From positions 1-64,000 of the forward strand of contig MWBL01000003.1 of NCBI GenBank assembly GCA_002069015.1: a stretch of DNA of 64,000 bases, read 5' to 3'. Positions 16,974 through 26,152 of this stretch are shown here, one piece after another. The position numbers and the translations under genes are program-made. A model generated the notes under the pieces. The model was not told the origin of the DNA, did not search any database, and saw only the letters and a program-made list of their open reading frames with translations. Position 1 is the stretch's first letter. Each line of letters starts with the position of its first letter. Source of the stretch: Firmicutes bacterium ADurb.Bin300. GTDB taxonomy: Bacteria > Bacillota > Clostridia > Oscillospirales > Acutalibacteraceae.

Positions 16974-18134
16974 ATGGGGGACAAAAAGAATAATACCGCG
17001 CGACTTCGTGAAATTAAGCGGTTTAACAACAAAAAATACAGGGAGCATACAAAGCTTTCCCGTCGCAAAAATATTGAGCCTTCGCAGTATCTCACCGAAA
17101 TGAAAAGTCCGGACAGTATACTTGAAATTGAAAATCTTTGCACGTATTTTTATACGGATGTAGGAACGGTGAAGGCAGTTGACGGAGTTACCTTTAATGT
17201 TCCCAAGGGGAAAACTGTCGGAGTTGTGGGTGAATCGGGCTGTGGAAAATCCGTTATGAGCCTTTCCGTAATGCGTCTTTTACAGGAGCCGCAAGGTCAG
17301 ATAGCTTCAGGTGAGATAAGATTCAGACAAAGCTCGGAAAACAGAGCCGTAAACATCCCCAATCTCCCCTTAAAGGAGATGCAGAAAATCCGCGGTAATG
17401 AGATTTCGATGATATTTCAAGAGCCCATGACGACATTAAATCCGGTTTTCTCAATAGGAGCTCAGCTTGATGAGAGCATACTCCTTCATAACAAGGGAAT
17501 AAGCAAGAAGGATGCCGCAAAACGAAGCATAGAAATGCTTGAGCTTGTAGGAATAGCAAGAGCCGAGGGTATATATAAAGGCTATCCGCATGAGCTTTCG
17601 GGAGGGATGAGGCAGAGAGTCGTTATAGCTATGGCGCTTTCCTGCAATCCCGAGATAATTATTGCAGACGAGCCGACCACGGCGCTTGATGTTACTATAC
17701 AAGCCCAGATACTCGACCTTCTGCGTGACCTTAAGAATAAAATAAACGCTTCGATTATTCTTATTACGCATGACTTGGGAGTCGTAGCGGAAATGGCGGA
17801 TTTTGTAGTCGTAATGTATGCCGGAAGAATAGTTGAACAAGGTACTGCCTCGGACATATTTCATAACCCGCAGCATCCGTATACGGTAGGTCTTATGAAA
17901 TCAAGACCAACCTCCCACGGGCAACAGGAAAAATTATATTCCATTCCCGGAAGCGTTCCCAATCCTACAGATTTGCCTGATTTTTGCTACTTTAAGAACC
18001 GCTGCGAGTTCTGTATGGATATATGCGGGCAGAAATATCCGCCCTTATACAAGCTTTCTAACACTCACAAAGCTGCATGCTATCTGTGTAAGGACGAAAA
18101 ATCAAAATTTGAGGGAGGTGTTTTTAGTGAATGA
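16974..18134 (+). CDS. Peptide ABC transporter ATP-binding protein (DppD-type)
   Basis: First ATPase of the importer, 386 residues. Walker A GESGCGKS near 85, signature LSGGMRQR near 205, Walker B IIIADEPTTALD near 225, and the C-terminal oligopeptide-transporter extension with the Cys pattern FKNRCEFCMDIC. The first ~42 residues are a lysine/arginine-rich extension before ILEIENL; a shorter start is not obvious because only this ATG has a good spacing (GGTGAGAGT). Its 3' end overlaps the second ATPase gene by eight bases. Confidence 0.93.
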   Translation: MGDKKNNTARLREIKRFNNKKYREHTKLSRRKNIEPSQYLTEMKSPDSILEIENLCTYFYTDVGTVKAVDGVTFNVPKGKTVGVVGESGCGKSVMSLSVMRLLQEPQGQIASGEIRFRQSSENRAVNIPNLPLKEMQKIRGNEISMIFQEPMTTLNPVFSIGAQLDESILLHNKGISKKDAAKRSIEMLELVGIARAEGIYKGYPHELSGGMRQRVVIAMALSCNPEIIIADEPTTALDVTIQAQILDLLRDLKNKINASIILITHDLGVVAEMADFVVVMYAGRIVEQGTASDIFHNPQHPYTVGLMKSRPTSHGQQEKLYSIPGSVPNPTDLPDFCYFKNRCEFCMDICGQKYPPLYKLSNTHKAACYLCKDEKSKFEGGVFSE

Positions 18135-19098
18135 AAACATTATTACCGTAGAAAACCTAAAAAAATACTTTCCCATAAAATCCGGAATTCTTCAAAAAAC
18201 CATAGGCAATGTAAAGGCTGTTGACGACGTCAGCTTTTCTATTAGAAAAGCACAAACCTTTGGACTGGTCGGCGAGTCAGGTTGCGGTAAAACAACTATC
18301 GGCAGAACTATTTTAAGGCTCACAGAGCCAACCGATGGTAAATGCATTATAGACGGTAAAGACATATTTGCCCTTAAAAAATCACAATTGCGCCCGCTGA
18401 GAACTAAAATGCAAATTGTTTTTCAAGACCCGTATTCCTCACTTGACCCGAGAATGCCTGTAGGTGAAATAATCGGCGAAGCGGTAAGAGAGCACAACCT
18501 TGTATCAAAAAGCGATTATCGTGATTATATTGTAAACATTATGCAATCATGCGAGCTTAGACCTTATCATATAGACCGCTACCCTCACGAGTTTTCGGGA
18601 GGCCAGCGCCAGCGGATTTGTATAGCCAGGGCTTTGGCAGTAAACCCCGATCTCATAGTTTTGGATGAGCCTGTTTCAGCTCTTGACGTTTCCATTCAAG
18701 CTCAGATAATCAATTTGCTTAAGGAGCTTCAGGCAAAAAGAGGACTGACATTCTTATTTATTTCGCATGACCTATCCGTTGTAGAGTATATTTCCGAGGT
18801 TGTTGCGGTAATGTATTTAGGTTCAATAGTTGAAATGGCTTCCAAGAAAGAGCTGTTCAAGCATACCATGCATCCGTACAGCAAAGCACTGCTTAGCGCC
18901 GTACCGGTGCCTAACCCCGATATTAAAATGGATAGAGTAATATTACAGGGTGATATTCCGTCCCCTGCAAATCCCCCGCAAGGGTGCAAATTTCATACTC
19001 GCTGTCCCGATTGCATGGAAATGTGCAAAACAAAGATTCCCGAATATAAGGATTACGGTAGCGGTCATTACTGCGCATGTCATTTGTATAACAAATAG
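18127..19098 (+). CDS. Peptide ABC transporter ATP-binding protein (DppF-type)
   Basis: Second ATPase, 323 residues, last gene of the operon. Walker A GESGCGKT near 47, signature FSGGQRQR near 158, Walker B LIVLDEPVSALD near 178, and the C-terminal HTRCPDCMEMCK segment. The GTG at 18127 is chosen because GAGGGAGGTG ends six bases before it; an ATG at 18109 in the same frame has no ribosome site. The eight-base overlap with the preceding gene indicates translational coupling. The terminator at 19124 ends the transcript. Confidence 0.93.
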   Translation: MNENIITVENLKKYFPIKSGILQKTIGNVKAVDDVSFSIRKAQTFGLVGESGCGKTTIGRTILRLTEPTDGKCIIDGKDIFALKKSQLRPLRTKMQIVFQDPYSSLDPRMPVGEIIGEAVREHNLVSKSDYRDYIVNIMQSCELRPYHIDRYPHEFSGGQRQRICIARALAVNPDLIVLDEPVSALDVSIQAQIINLLKELQAKRGLTFLFISHDLSVVEYISEVVAVMYLGSIVEMASKKELFKHTMHPYSKALLSAVPVPNPDIKMDRVILQGDIPSPANPPQGCKFHTRCPDCMEMCKTKIPEYKDYGSGHYCACHLYNK

Positions 19099-19123
19099 TA
19101 TTATAATTCTGTTTGACTAAGAA

Positions 19124-19173
19124 GCCGCCTTTTCTGTTAATTGACATAAAGGCGGCATTATGTTATTCTTTTT
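19124..19173 (+). terminator. Terminator after the peptide ABC operon
   Basis: GCCGCCTTT at 19124-19132 pairs with AAAGGCGGC at 19148-19156. A T-rich run ends at about 19175, some ten bases after the stem, so stopping may be incomplete. Confidence 0.6.
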
Positions 19174-19196
19174 TTGTATTTTTAGGAGGCGGTAAT

Positions 19197-20741
19197 ATGG
19201 TGAACAAGCTCAAGGAAATTCTTTGTTGGTCCCCCGTTAATGCTACAAAGGACATCGGGCCTTACTCAAATAAAGAACGCAATTATTTTCTCCTGGGCAT
19301 GTTAGGGCAAAACATAATCTACTCAATAGTCGGTTCGGTAGTTCAGGTTTTTTATACTGATATATTACTCGTTCCCGCCATCGCGATAAGCTTTGTAATG
19401 GGTATATCACGAATTTGGGACGGGGCAAACGATCTTTTCATGGGCACTGTTGTGGACAAAACTCACACAAGATGGGGGAAGTGCAGACCTTATCTTAAGT
19501 TTGTTCCTATCCCTGTCGCAATAGCGACGGTTTTAATGTTCCTGCCCGTTACTAATACTTCCGTAACATTTAGAATTATCTATATAATTTTCAGCTTTCT
19601 TCTTTGGGAAACGCTTTACACTCTCGGAGATATTCCCCTTTGGGGAATGACCTCTCTTATGACATCAGAGGAACAGAAACGGGCAAAGCTCATTTCGGCA
19701 GCTCGTATTGTCGGTAGCTTAGGAGCAATCTTTGTTGTTGCCTTTTACCCTATAAAGGACGCCTTAGGTGCGATTGATTTAGGCCTTTTCAGCAACACGG
19801 GTAAAGCAAACTCAGACCTTACATATTTTTCAGAGCCTCAGGGTTATTTGTTTGCCATAATTCTCATTGCCATAGCAGGAGGAACTCTTTTCAGGCTTCC
19901 CTTTGCACATGTGCGCGAGAGAATACAACAAGCCCCGAAAGAGAAGGATACAAATTTCAGGCAGAATTTAAGGCTGATGTGGGAAAACAAGCATTATGTC
20001 CGCGTTATGCTTGCAAGCATTCTCGGATGCACTAAGAATATTATGCTCAGTGCAGGAATTTATTTTTGCAAATGGGTTCTCGGAAACGGAGGGGACGAGT
20101 CAGTTTTTCTGATAATGCTCGGAGGACCGTTCCTTGTGGGTATGTTAATATCAATGAACAGAAGCACTTGGTTTGCAAACAAGTTTACGAAAAAAAGGAT
20201 GTATCTTTTATCCTCATACCTCAATGCGGTGCCGTACATATTACTCTTTATAATTGGGTATAAGAGTCTTCCCTTTGTAGCTGTTATGCTTGCCATAGGC
20301 GGCTTTATGACGGGCTTTTCGACTGTCTACAATACAACAATGATTGCAGACAGCGTCGATTATATGGAATGGAAAAAGGAAAAGAGAAATGACGGCGTTT
20401 TCTTCAGCGGAATGAATTTTATTGCCAAGCTTTCTGCAGCTGTGACGGCAATTATAGTCAATGTGATGTTCCACTTAGTTGACTATACAAAGACAATTGA
20501 CGCGCTTACCGATTCAATTGCCGACGCCGCCTTAAAGGGACAGACTTATTCTCTTAATTTTGCTCAAGCCTATCCGCAAATCACAACGGCAATGTTTGCT
20601 CTTATTACCTTGATTCCCGCCGCGGGTTGCATTCTTCAAGCACTGCCGATTCACGGCTATTCTCTTACGGAGAGCATTCACTCAAAAATCCTTAATGAGC
20701 TTGAGCAAAGACGTTCAAAGCAAAGTGGTGACGAAAATTAA
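19197..20741 (+). CDS. GPH-family sodium/proton:sugar symporter
   Basis: A 514-residue twelve-helix transporter of the glycoside-pentoside-hexuronide family (MFS_2, MelB-like), importing a sugar or glycoside with a cation. Family marks are the N-terminal DIGPYSNKERNYFLLGMLGQN, the DGANDLFMGTVVDKT loop near 80-95 and GVFFSGMNFIAKLSAA near 420. The ATG at 19197 follows TAGGAGGCGG at a good distance; in-frame sequence back to 19113 is not needed and covers the terminator. It stands alone, with no sugar hydrolase next to it, so the substrate is open. Confidence 0.88.
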   Translation: MVNKLKEILCWSPVNATKDIGPYSNKERNYFLLGMLGQNIIYSIVGSVVQVFYTDILLVPAIAISFVMGISRIWDGANDLFMGTVVDKTHTRWGKCRPYLKFVPIPVAIATVLMFLPVTNTSVTFRIIYIIFSFLLWETLYTLGDIPLWGMTSLMTSEEQKRAKLISAARIVGSLGAIFVVAFYPIKDALGAIDLGLFSNTGKANSDLTYFSEPQGYLFAIILIAIAGGTLFRLPFAHVRERIQQAPKEKDTNFRQNLRLMWENKHYVRVMLASILGCTKNIMLSAGIYFCKWVLGNGGDESVFLIMLGGPFLVGMLISMNRSTWFANKFTKKRMYLLSSYLNAVPYILLFIIGYKSLPFVAVMLAIGGFMTGFSTVYNTTMIADSVDYMEWKKEKRNDGVFFSGMNFIAKLSAAVTAIIVNVMFHLVDYTKTIDALTDSIADAALKGQTYSLNFAQAYPQITTAMFALITLIPAAGCILQALPIHGYSLTESIHSKILNELEQRRSKQSGDEN

Positions 20742-20795
20742 ACAAAACGGATATAATAATAGCATTAATCTAAAAGACAAAAGGAAGTCAGCGCC

Positions 20796-21665
20796 TTGAA
20801 AAAGAAAATCAGGACAAAGGTTATAAACCTTGTAATGATAACGGTGGGAAGCCTTTGCTATGCTGCCGGTATAGCTCTTTTTCTTGAGCCTAATGACCTT
20901 GCTCCCGGCGGAGTATCAGGGCTTTCCATTATAATCCATGAGTTGTTTCCCGTACTTTCGACAGGAACTTGGATAATAATTTTTAATTTACCTATTCTTG
21001 CCTTAGGAGTTTATAAATTCGGGATTCGTTTTTTCATTACCTCAATTTATTCGGTTGCCCTTTCCTCCCTTGCTATCAATGTCTTATCAAAACATATCGG
21101 AGGAATTACCAAGGAAACCCTATTAGCCTGTGTGGCAGGCTCGGTGCTTGTTGCCTTCGGATTGGGACTTGTTTTCAAAGGGGGAGCCACGACGGGCGGT
21201 GCGGATATTATAGTAAAGCTTTTGAGACTAAAGCTGCGTCATATTGACACGGGCATGACTTTTCTTGTGATAGACAGCGCAATAGTCGCCCTTTCAGGGC
21301 TTGTTTTTAAGAGCTTTAACATAGCTCTTTATGCTGAAATTGCGGTATTCATACAAATGCTCGTTATAAACTTCACGCTTTACGGCTCCGATGAAGCGAG
21401 GCTGATATATATAATAAGTGACAAAAAGGATTTGATTGCAGAAAGGCTACTTGCGGAGCTTGACACGGGTGCGACCTTTCTGAAGGGTACGGGTGCCTAT
21501 ACGGGCGATGAAAAGCAGGTGTTAATGTGCGTCTTAAAAATGCGTTCACTTCCAAAGGCAAAGGACATTGTGGCGTCCTTTGACCTAAATGCTTTTATGG
21601 TTGTTACAAGAGCTACCTCGGTATTTGGAGAAGGGTTTAAGGCTCACGGAGAAGAAGAGTTATAA
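20796..21665 (+). CDS. YitT-family membrane protein (DUF161 + DUF2179)
   Basis: A 289-residue inner-membrane protein: five helices with the ALFLEPNDLAPGGVSGLSII and FKGGATTGGADIIVKLL signatures of the YitT_membrane domain, then a cytoplasmic DUF2179 domain (~residues 215-275) with LDTGATFLKGTGAYTGDEK. The molecular role is unknown; some members are proposed transporters. It starts at TTG 20796 behind AAAGGAAG. The ProX-like gene follows after 22 bases, so the two may share a transcript. Confidence 0.88.
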   Translation: MKKKIRTKVINLVMITVGSLCYAAGIALFLEPNDLAPGGVSGLSIIIHELFPVLSTGTWIIIFNLPILALGVYKFGIRFFITSIYSVALSSLAINVLSKHIGGITKETLLACVAGSVLVAFGLGLVFKGGATTGGADIIVKLLRLKLRHIDTGMTFLVIDSAIVALSGLVFKSFNIALYAEIAVFIQMLVINFTLYGSDEARLIYIISDKKDLIAERLLAELDTGATFLKGTGAYTGDEKQVLMCVLKMRSLPKAKDIVASFDLNAFMVVTRATSVFGEGFKAHGEEEL

Positions 21666-21687
21666 TTATATCCTTAGAGGGAGAAAT

Positions 21688-22230
21688 ATGGTACATAAAG
21701 GACGTCCTGCTATTACACAAGGCAGAGAGAAAAGAGAAATACGAGTATATGATTTTCTTGATTTACTCCTTATAGATTACGAGACTGCCGACCATTCCGT
21801 TGCTGCGGATATGGAGGCATGCCGTCAGGTTGAAAGGTTACTGAAAGTATCAATATGTAAAAATCTTTTTCTTTGTAACAGACAGAAAACCGCCTTTTAT
21901 CTTTTAATGCTTCCGGGGGAAAAGCCTTTCAAGACAAAGGAGTTATCCTCACAAATCGGCAGTTCGAGACTATCCTTCGCCGAAGGAAGGGATATGGAAA
22001 AGTACTTGGATACCTCTCCGGGAGCCGCAAGTATTTTCGGGCTAATGAATGATAAGTACAGTGATGTCAAACTTCTGGTAGACGAGGATTTACTGAAGGA
22101 AGCTTTTTTAGGCTGCCACCCATGTGTAAACACGTCTACCGTAAAAATCCGTTCAACCGATATATTCGGGAAATTTCTCAGCGCTGTCAACCATAATTAT
22201 ACGACTGTCAGGCTCGTGGGAGCCGATTGA
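21688..22230 (+). CDS. YbaK/ProX-family aminoacyl-tRNA deacylase
   Basis: A free-standing editing protein of the prolyl-tRNA-synthetase-associated domain family (ProX/PrdX), 180 residues. Such proteins hydrolyse wrongly charged tRNA-Pro, often Ala-tRNA-Pro, in the cytoplasm. Seen here: VYDFLDLLLIDY, a QVERLLKVSICKNLFLCN core with the conserved Lys, and GCHPCVNTSTVKI near the end, typical of this branch. The ATG at 21688 follows TAGAGGGAG; earlier in-frame codons overlap yitT and lack a ribosome site. No prolyl-tRNA synthetase gene is nearby. Confidence 0.85.
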   Translation: MVHKGRPAITQGREKREIRVYDFLDLLLIDYETADHSVAADMEACRQVERLLKVSICKNLFLCNRQKTAFYLLMLPGEKPFKTKELSSQIGSSRLSFAEGRDMEKYLDTSPGAASIFGLMNDKYSDVKLLVDEDLLKEAFLGCHPCVNTSTVKIRSTDIFGKFLSAVNHNYTTVRLVGAD

Positions 22231-22235
22231 ATATT

Positions 22236-22270
22236 AAACGGTATTCATCTGCGGGACGAATACCGTTTTT
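22236..22270. terminator. Terminator between convergent genes
   Basis: AAACGGTATTC (22236-22246) pairs with GAATACCGTTT (22258-22268) around an 11-base loop, then TT. It serves the rightward proX transcript and may also help end the leftward CotH transcript. Confidence 0.8.
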
Positions 22271-22272
22271 AA

Positions 22273-24768
22273 TCAGCCTTGGGGGAAAAGCTCCATCATT
22301 TTTTCGTCCGAAAGGTCAAAGAAGTTTCGCAATTCTTTAATGGCGTACTCTCTGCGTTTTTGAACCACTGTACGCAGGCCGTCAGACTCAAACTTCCAGT
22401 TCTCATATGTGTCGTCGGGCCATCTTTGGGAGGCGTTCTTAATTTCAAGGTCTGCCTCGTTTAATATTTTATCAAGAATTGCGGTCATTCTTTCGGGCAT
22501 AAACGCTGTGTTTAACAGCTCTGCATAACGGCTTATAAATTTTTGCCGAAACGTGTCATTCTTTATAAGCGTACACTGTAAAAAAGTTGAGAAGTTGTTT
22601 CCGCTGCCGTGCCCTCCGGGATTAAACAGGCTATTCAATGCGTTGAAATTACCGTTCACCGAAAACGAGCTTAAGGATGTGTCCATGTCAAATATGACCC
22701 ACTTAAATTTATCGTCCTTTCCGTACCCTCTGTAAAACTTAATATTACCCGTATCGGAATTTGCAAGGAATATTTCAAATATCAAGTAATCTATGTAATT
22801 GTCAACATCCATCCGGGAGCAAATGTAATTGTATACAGAGCCGTCCTTTATATTATGGCTTTTTAAGTACGAAATCATTTCTTTATAACGCTTCATAGAG
22901 CCTGCAAGCTCAAAGTAATCGCCTTTGACAATATCAATAGCGTCTTTATCTATGTTTTCGTGTGATTCAAAGTAGCTTTCGTTGATTTTTTCTCTAAGGT
23001 CGTAGTATCCCCAATACTTGCCGTTGATATAAAGTGCCACAGGCTGATAATCCATTGAGGCAATATTCGAATAGCCCTCTATTACCTCACGGCAATAGGG
23101 GTCCCTGATTTTCGTTTTCCACTGGTCCTGACCGCCTGCCCGCAGCACAAGGTCACTTACAACGGTTACGGGATTTCCCTTAAAAAAGGGATAAGTAAGC
23201 TCGCTAATCCCGTAACCGTCCCGAAGATGAATGGCAAGCGATTTCTGGTCATAAGCTCTCGAATACTGTCCGAACACGCAAATCCCCGCCGTAAACTCAA
23301 GCTCCTTCTTTCCGTCTGCAAAATATTCAATACGGGCCTTACGCTCCCAATCCTTCCAAAAATTCGCTCCGAGATAGGGGAACTCGTCCCCCCTGTATCC
23401 CGGTCCGTTTGCTAAAATTCCGTTTTCATAGCTAAACAGATCATCGTTCTGGCAGGATATGCAGACAACGGGCAATGTGTGATTTAGGTCAACGATATAT
23501 GTTGCCGCTGCACTGTCACTCGGGAGAAGCGTATCCGAAAATGCGGCTGCCCTGAGAGTTATCGTGCCGCTAAGCTCAAGAGGTGCAGAATAAAGCTGTG
23601 AGTTTTGCGTAGGTTCGCTTCCGTCAGTTGTATAGCGTATCTGAGCATTTTTTGTTTTTGTGCTGATAGTAACAATATCCCCCGCACGGGCGAACCCTCC
23701 GTCTGAAGAAAAGACGGGAGGCGCCGTGTAAGCGTTGTATTTTACAGTGCTGTTTACCTTGCCGGGCGTTGGCAGGTCATAGAAAAAGCGTTGAGCGCTT
23801 TCACTCCTTCCGCTTGTTACTCCCGGCTTTAGCTTGCCCGATGAAAAACAATCTAATAAATCACCGTCCGGTCTTAAAAGATATAATTCCTCTCCTGCAC
23901 TGTCAATCGTAAAGGGCGCATAGTAATCGGATTTTTTCTCATTTGCAGTCTTTTTGTCCGAAGCGTTAATTACAGTATATCCGTGTGCCGGAATGGACAG
24001 GTTCGAAAAAAAATGCACGGTTCCGGTAAGGTTTTTACAAAGCCCGTATCCTTTAAGGCTTACGGGCTTGTCTGTGTTATTATAAAGCTCTATCCAATCA
24101 TATAAGGTTTTATCCTTGTTCCCGATTTCAAAGGCGGCGGAAACCTCCGATATATAAATTTCTCTTTCGGTAAAGGGTATCTCCATAGAAAGCTGAGTAA
24201 ACCCGGTTGTGTTGTTCTGTGCGCCGGGAGTCGGTCTTGCAAAGAAAAAATACTGTGAAGCGTCAAGACTTCTGCCGTACGAGGTGTTTTCTTTCAAATC
24301 CATTATTTCTAAAGCGTCAACGGTTTTTCCGCGGTTGTTGAGAAGCAATATTTTTTCATCATCACCGCCTAACTTAAAGGAAGCATGTATTTCACCGTTT
24401 TCGCCCACGCGGTTCTTGCCCGAAAGGAAAACAAGCAAAAAGGCTTTAGGCTCTATAACCGTATTATCGGGGAAAGCCCATTTTTTCGTATCTGCCTCGT
24501 CATCAGACAGAAAATATTTGGCAAGAGAAAAAGACGAGTCGGTTGTATTGTACAGCTCGACCCAGTCGCAGTAATCGCCTTCACTGTCATAAATTATATT
24601 AGTGTTTTTGCAACAGTATTCATTTATGATAATACCTGTTACCTCAGGGGCAGGCGAGGTATCGGGAGTTGTTGTATCTCCCGTGTTATTTCCTCCACAG
24701 GCACAAAGTGAAATGATAAATATAAGAGCAATCGAGAGAGATAAAATATGAGATACTATCCTCAACAT
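22273..24768 (-). CDS. CotH-kinase lipoprotein with lamin-tail and chitobiase-like domains
   Basis: A surface lipoprotein of 831 residues. The signal peptide ends SLCAC, so Cys24 is the lipidation site, followed by a Thr/Pro linker. Two lamin-tail domains (~45-180 and ~200-335, each with IN/SEV..DWVELYN) precede a chitobiase C-terminal-like beta domain (~345-425, YTTDGSEPT) and a CotH kinase-like domain (~430-790, with GYYDLREKIN and the FDMDTS metal motif). CotH proteins are atypical protein kinases of spore coats, but this extracellular domain set is common in clostridia and its role is unknown. The ATG at 24768 is better placed after AAAGGAA than the TTG at 24774. Confidence 0.87.
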   Translation of the reverse strand: MLRIVSHILSLSIALIFIISLCACGGNNTGDTTTPDTSPAPEVTGIIINEYCCKNTNIIYDSEGDYCDWVELYNTTDSSFSLAKYFLSDDEADTKKWAFPDNTVIEPKAFLLVFLSGKNRVGENGEIHASFKLGGDDEKILLLNNRGKTVDALEIMDLKENTSYGRSLDASQYFFFARPTPGAQNNTTGFTQLSMEIPFTEREIYISEVSAAFEIGNKDKTLYDWIELYNNTDKPVSLKGYGLCKNLTGTVHFFSNLSIPAHGYTVINASDKKTANEKKSDYYAPFTIDSAGEELYLLRPDGDLLDCFSSGKLKPGVTSGRSESAQRFFYDLPTPGKVNSTVKYNAYTAPPVFSSDGGFARAGDIVTISTKTKNAQIRYTTDGSEPTQNSQLYSAPLELSGTITLRAAAFSDTLLPSDSAAATYIVDLNHTLPVVCISCQNDDLFSYENGILANGPGYRGDEFPYLGANFWKDWERKARIEYFADGKKELEFTAGICVFGQYSRAYDQKSLAIHLRDGYGISELTYPFFKGNPVTVVSDLVLRAGGQDQWKTKIRDPYCREVIEGYSNIASMDYQPVALYINGKYWGYYDLREKINESYFESHENIDKDAIDIVKGDYFELAGSMKRYKEMISYLKSHNIKDGSVYNYICSRMDVDNYIDYLIFEIFLANSDTGNIKFYRGYGKDDKFKWVIFDMDTSLSSFSVNGNFNALNSLFNPGGHGSGNNFSTFLQCTLIKNDTFRQKFISRYAELLNTAFMPERMTAILDKILNEADLEIKNASQRWPDDTYENWKFESDGLRTVVQKRREYAIKELRNFFDLSDEKMMELFPQG

Positions 24769-24783
24769 GATCAATTCCTTTTA

Positions 24784-24812
24784 TTGACATTTACAGTTTA
24801 GTATTATATAAC
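24784..24812 (+). promoter_or_regulatory. Promoter towards the small protein gene
   Basis: TTGACA at 24784-24789 and TATAAC at 24807-24812, 17-base spacer, rightward. The gap 24813-24972 before the next start is AT-rich and holds no other clear element. Confidence 0.6.
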
Positions 24813-24972
24813 AGTATCTAATGAAAGACAAATGTTTATAAATTAAATTTAATTTTGCCACAGAGGTAAAATCAGTTAATAATATTATAGCTTCATGTTT
24901 TCTTCCTTTTTTAATTGTTTAAGCAAAGTATATTTTATTATTATATACAGAAAATAAAACAGGGTGATTAAA

Positions 24973-25176
24973 ATGCCTGATGAGCAGAATTTTCTAATCA
25001 GCGGTGATGTACCGCTGGGCTTCGGAATGGCTCTTGCTCAAAATCTTGATGCAATGCAGTATTTCGGGAAAATGACTAAACAACAGCAGCAAAATGTAAT
25101 AGATAAAACGAAAAGCATTAAGTCAAAAAAAGAAATGAGAAGCTTTGTGGATGGAATTTCAGGAATGAATTTTTAG
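24973..25176 (+). CDS. Small conserved clostridial protein of unknown function
   Basis: A 67-residue soluble acidic-to-neutral protein without signal or membrane segment. The ATG at 24973 follows AGGGTG six bases upstream; the GTG at 24964 lies in the ribosome site itself. The pattern LISGDVPLGFGMALAQNLDAM followed by a short helical KTKSIKSKKEMRSFVDGI tail looks like a small family I have met as hypothetical proteins in clostridia, which is recollection, not a search. It has its own promoter and a hairpin downstream. No function is assigned. Confidence 0.65.
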   Translation: MPDEQNFLISGDVPLGFGMALAQNLDAMQYFGKMTKQQQQNVIDKTKSIKSKKEMRSFVDGISGMNF

Positions 25177-25183
25177 CCGAACC

Positions 25184-25211
25184 TTACCCGCCGGCGACAG
25201 CCGGTGGGTAA
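25184..25211 (+). other. Stem-loop after the small protein gene
   Basis: A 12-pair stem (25184-25195 with 25200-25211, one G-U pair) closed by a GACA loop, without a following U run. It may protect the 3' end of the message or act as a weak terminator. Confidence 0.5.
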
Positions 25212-25240
25212 CATTATTGTAGTTTCAAGCAGGTATAAAA

Positions 25241-25726
25241 ATGAAGCAAATCCATAACATAGAACCGCTGTACGATAAAAATGCAAAAATACTTATTCTC
25301 GGCAGTTTCCCATCTCAAATGTCTCGAGAAACAGGATTTTTTTACGGATATCCGAAAAACAGGTTCTGGAATGTATTAGCGATAGTATTCGGCTGTCATA
25401 CGCCGATATCCATAGAGGAGAAAAGGACGTTTATTTTGTCACATAACATTGCACTGTGGGATGTTCTCGCCTCGTGTGATATAAAGGGTTCTGCTGACAG
25501 CAGTATAAAAAAAGCAAAACCTAATGATATTTCGCCAATCCTCAGAGCCTGTGATATTAAGCAGATTTTCGTCAACGGTAAAACCGCCCAAAAGTATTAT
25601 GAAAGATATATTAAGCCAAAAACAGGCAGAAAAGCAATTTGCCTTCCTTCGACAAGTCCCGCAAATGCCTCATGGTCTCTTGAAAGGCTAGTTGATGCGT
25701 GGAGAATAATAACCGACGTGCTTTAA
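25241..25726 (+). CDS. Hypoxanthine-DNA glycosylase (UDG superfamily)
   Basis: Removes deaminated adenine (hypoxanthine) from DNA to start base-excision repair; 161 residues, cytoplasmic. It matches the DNA-deoxyinosine glycosylase branch: motif 1 LGSFPSQMSRETGFFYG with NRFWNVL after it, and motif 2 LPSTSPANA near residue 135. The catalytic environment differs from uracil-DNA glycosylase family 1, which has GQDPYH. The ATG follows AGCAGG. No neighbour is a repair gene. Confidence 0.85.
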   Translation: MKQIHNIEPLYDKNAKILILGSFPSQMSRETGFFYGYPKNRFWNVLAIVFGCHTPISIEEKRTFILSHNIALWDVLASCDIKGSADSSIKKAKPNDISPILRACDIKQIFVNGKTAQKYYERYIKPKTGRKAICLPSTSPANASWSLERLVDAWRIITDVL

Positions 25727-25736
25727 CGAGATGACG

Positions 25737-26111
25737 TTAATCCTTGCTTGCGAGCTTCTTTTTTCTGTGCCAGACAATATAAAAAAGAATGCCGATAATT
25801 AAACAGGGTCCTGAAATGATAAAGGTAGAGCCGAAGCTTTTCCGGCTTGCCCCGCCGGATATCGTCAAAAGACTGAAGGCAAGAGCCGACAGGGTAAAAA
25901 CGACTGCGCCGACTAACTCATACTTCCAGGCAAGTATCAGGGTTAAGGTGAGTACGAGCGAGGGGATATTATGAATTAAAAAGGCTAAGGCTGTTTCTTT
26001 TACACCAACATTGGGATCGCCGAAGACATCAAGCGAAAACAAGCTCAAGAACAGGATGAAAAGTATTGCGAGAACTCGCGGAGTGTAGAGGAATATTTTG
26101 TCCCTTTTCAT
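25737..26111 (-). CDS. Small four-helix membrane protein, unknown
   Basis: About 124 residues with four predicted membrane helices (VLAILFILFLSLFSL, ALAFLIHNIPSLVLTLTLIL, ELVGAVVFTLSALAF, STFIISGPCLIIGILFYIV) and a basic end, HRKKKLASKD. No recognised motif. It may start at ATG 26111 or TTG 26117 after AAAGG. It faces the glycosylase gene tail to tail and diverges from msrA. The predicted topology is clear; the function is not. Confidence 0.7.
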   Translation of the reverse strand: MKRDKIFLYTPRVLAILFILFLSLFSLDVFGDPNVGVKETALAFLIHNIPSLVLTLTLILAWKYELVGAVVFTLSALAFSLLTISGGASRKSFGSTFIISGPCLIIGILFYIVWHRKKKLASKD

Positions 26112-26152
26112 AATCAAACGACCTTTTATAAATTTTTAATGAGGTGAAAAAA

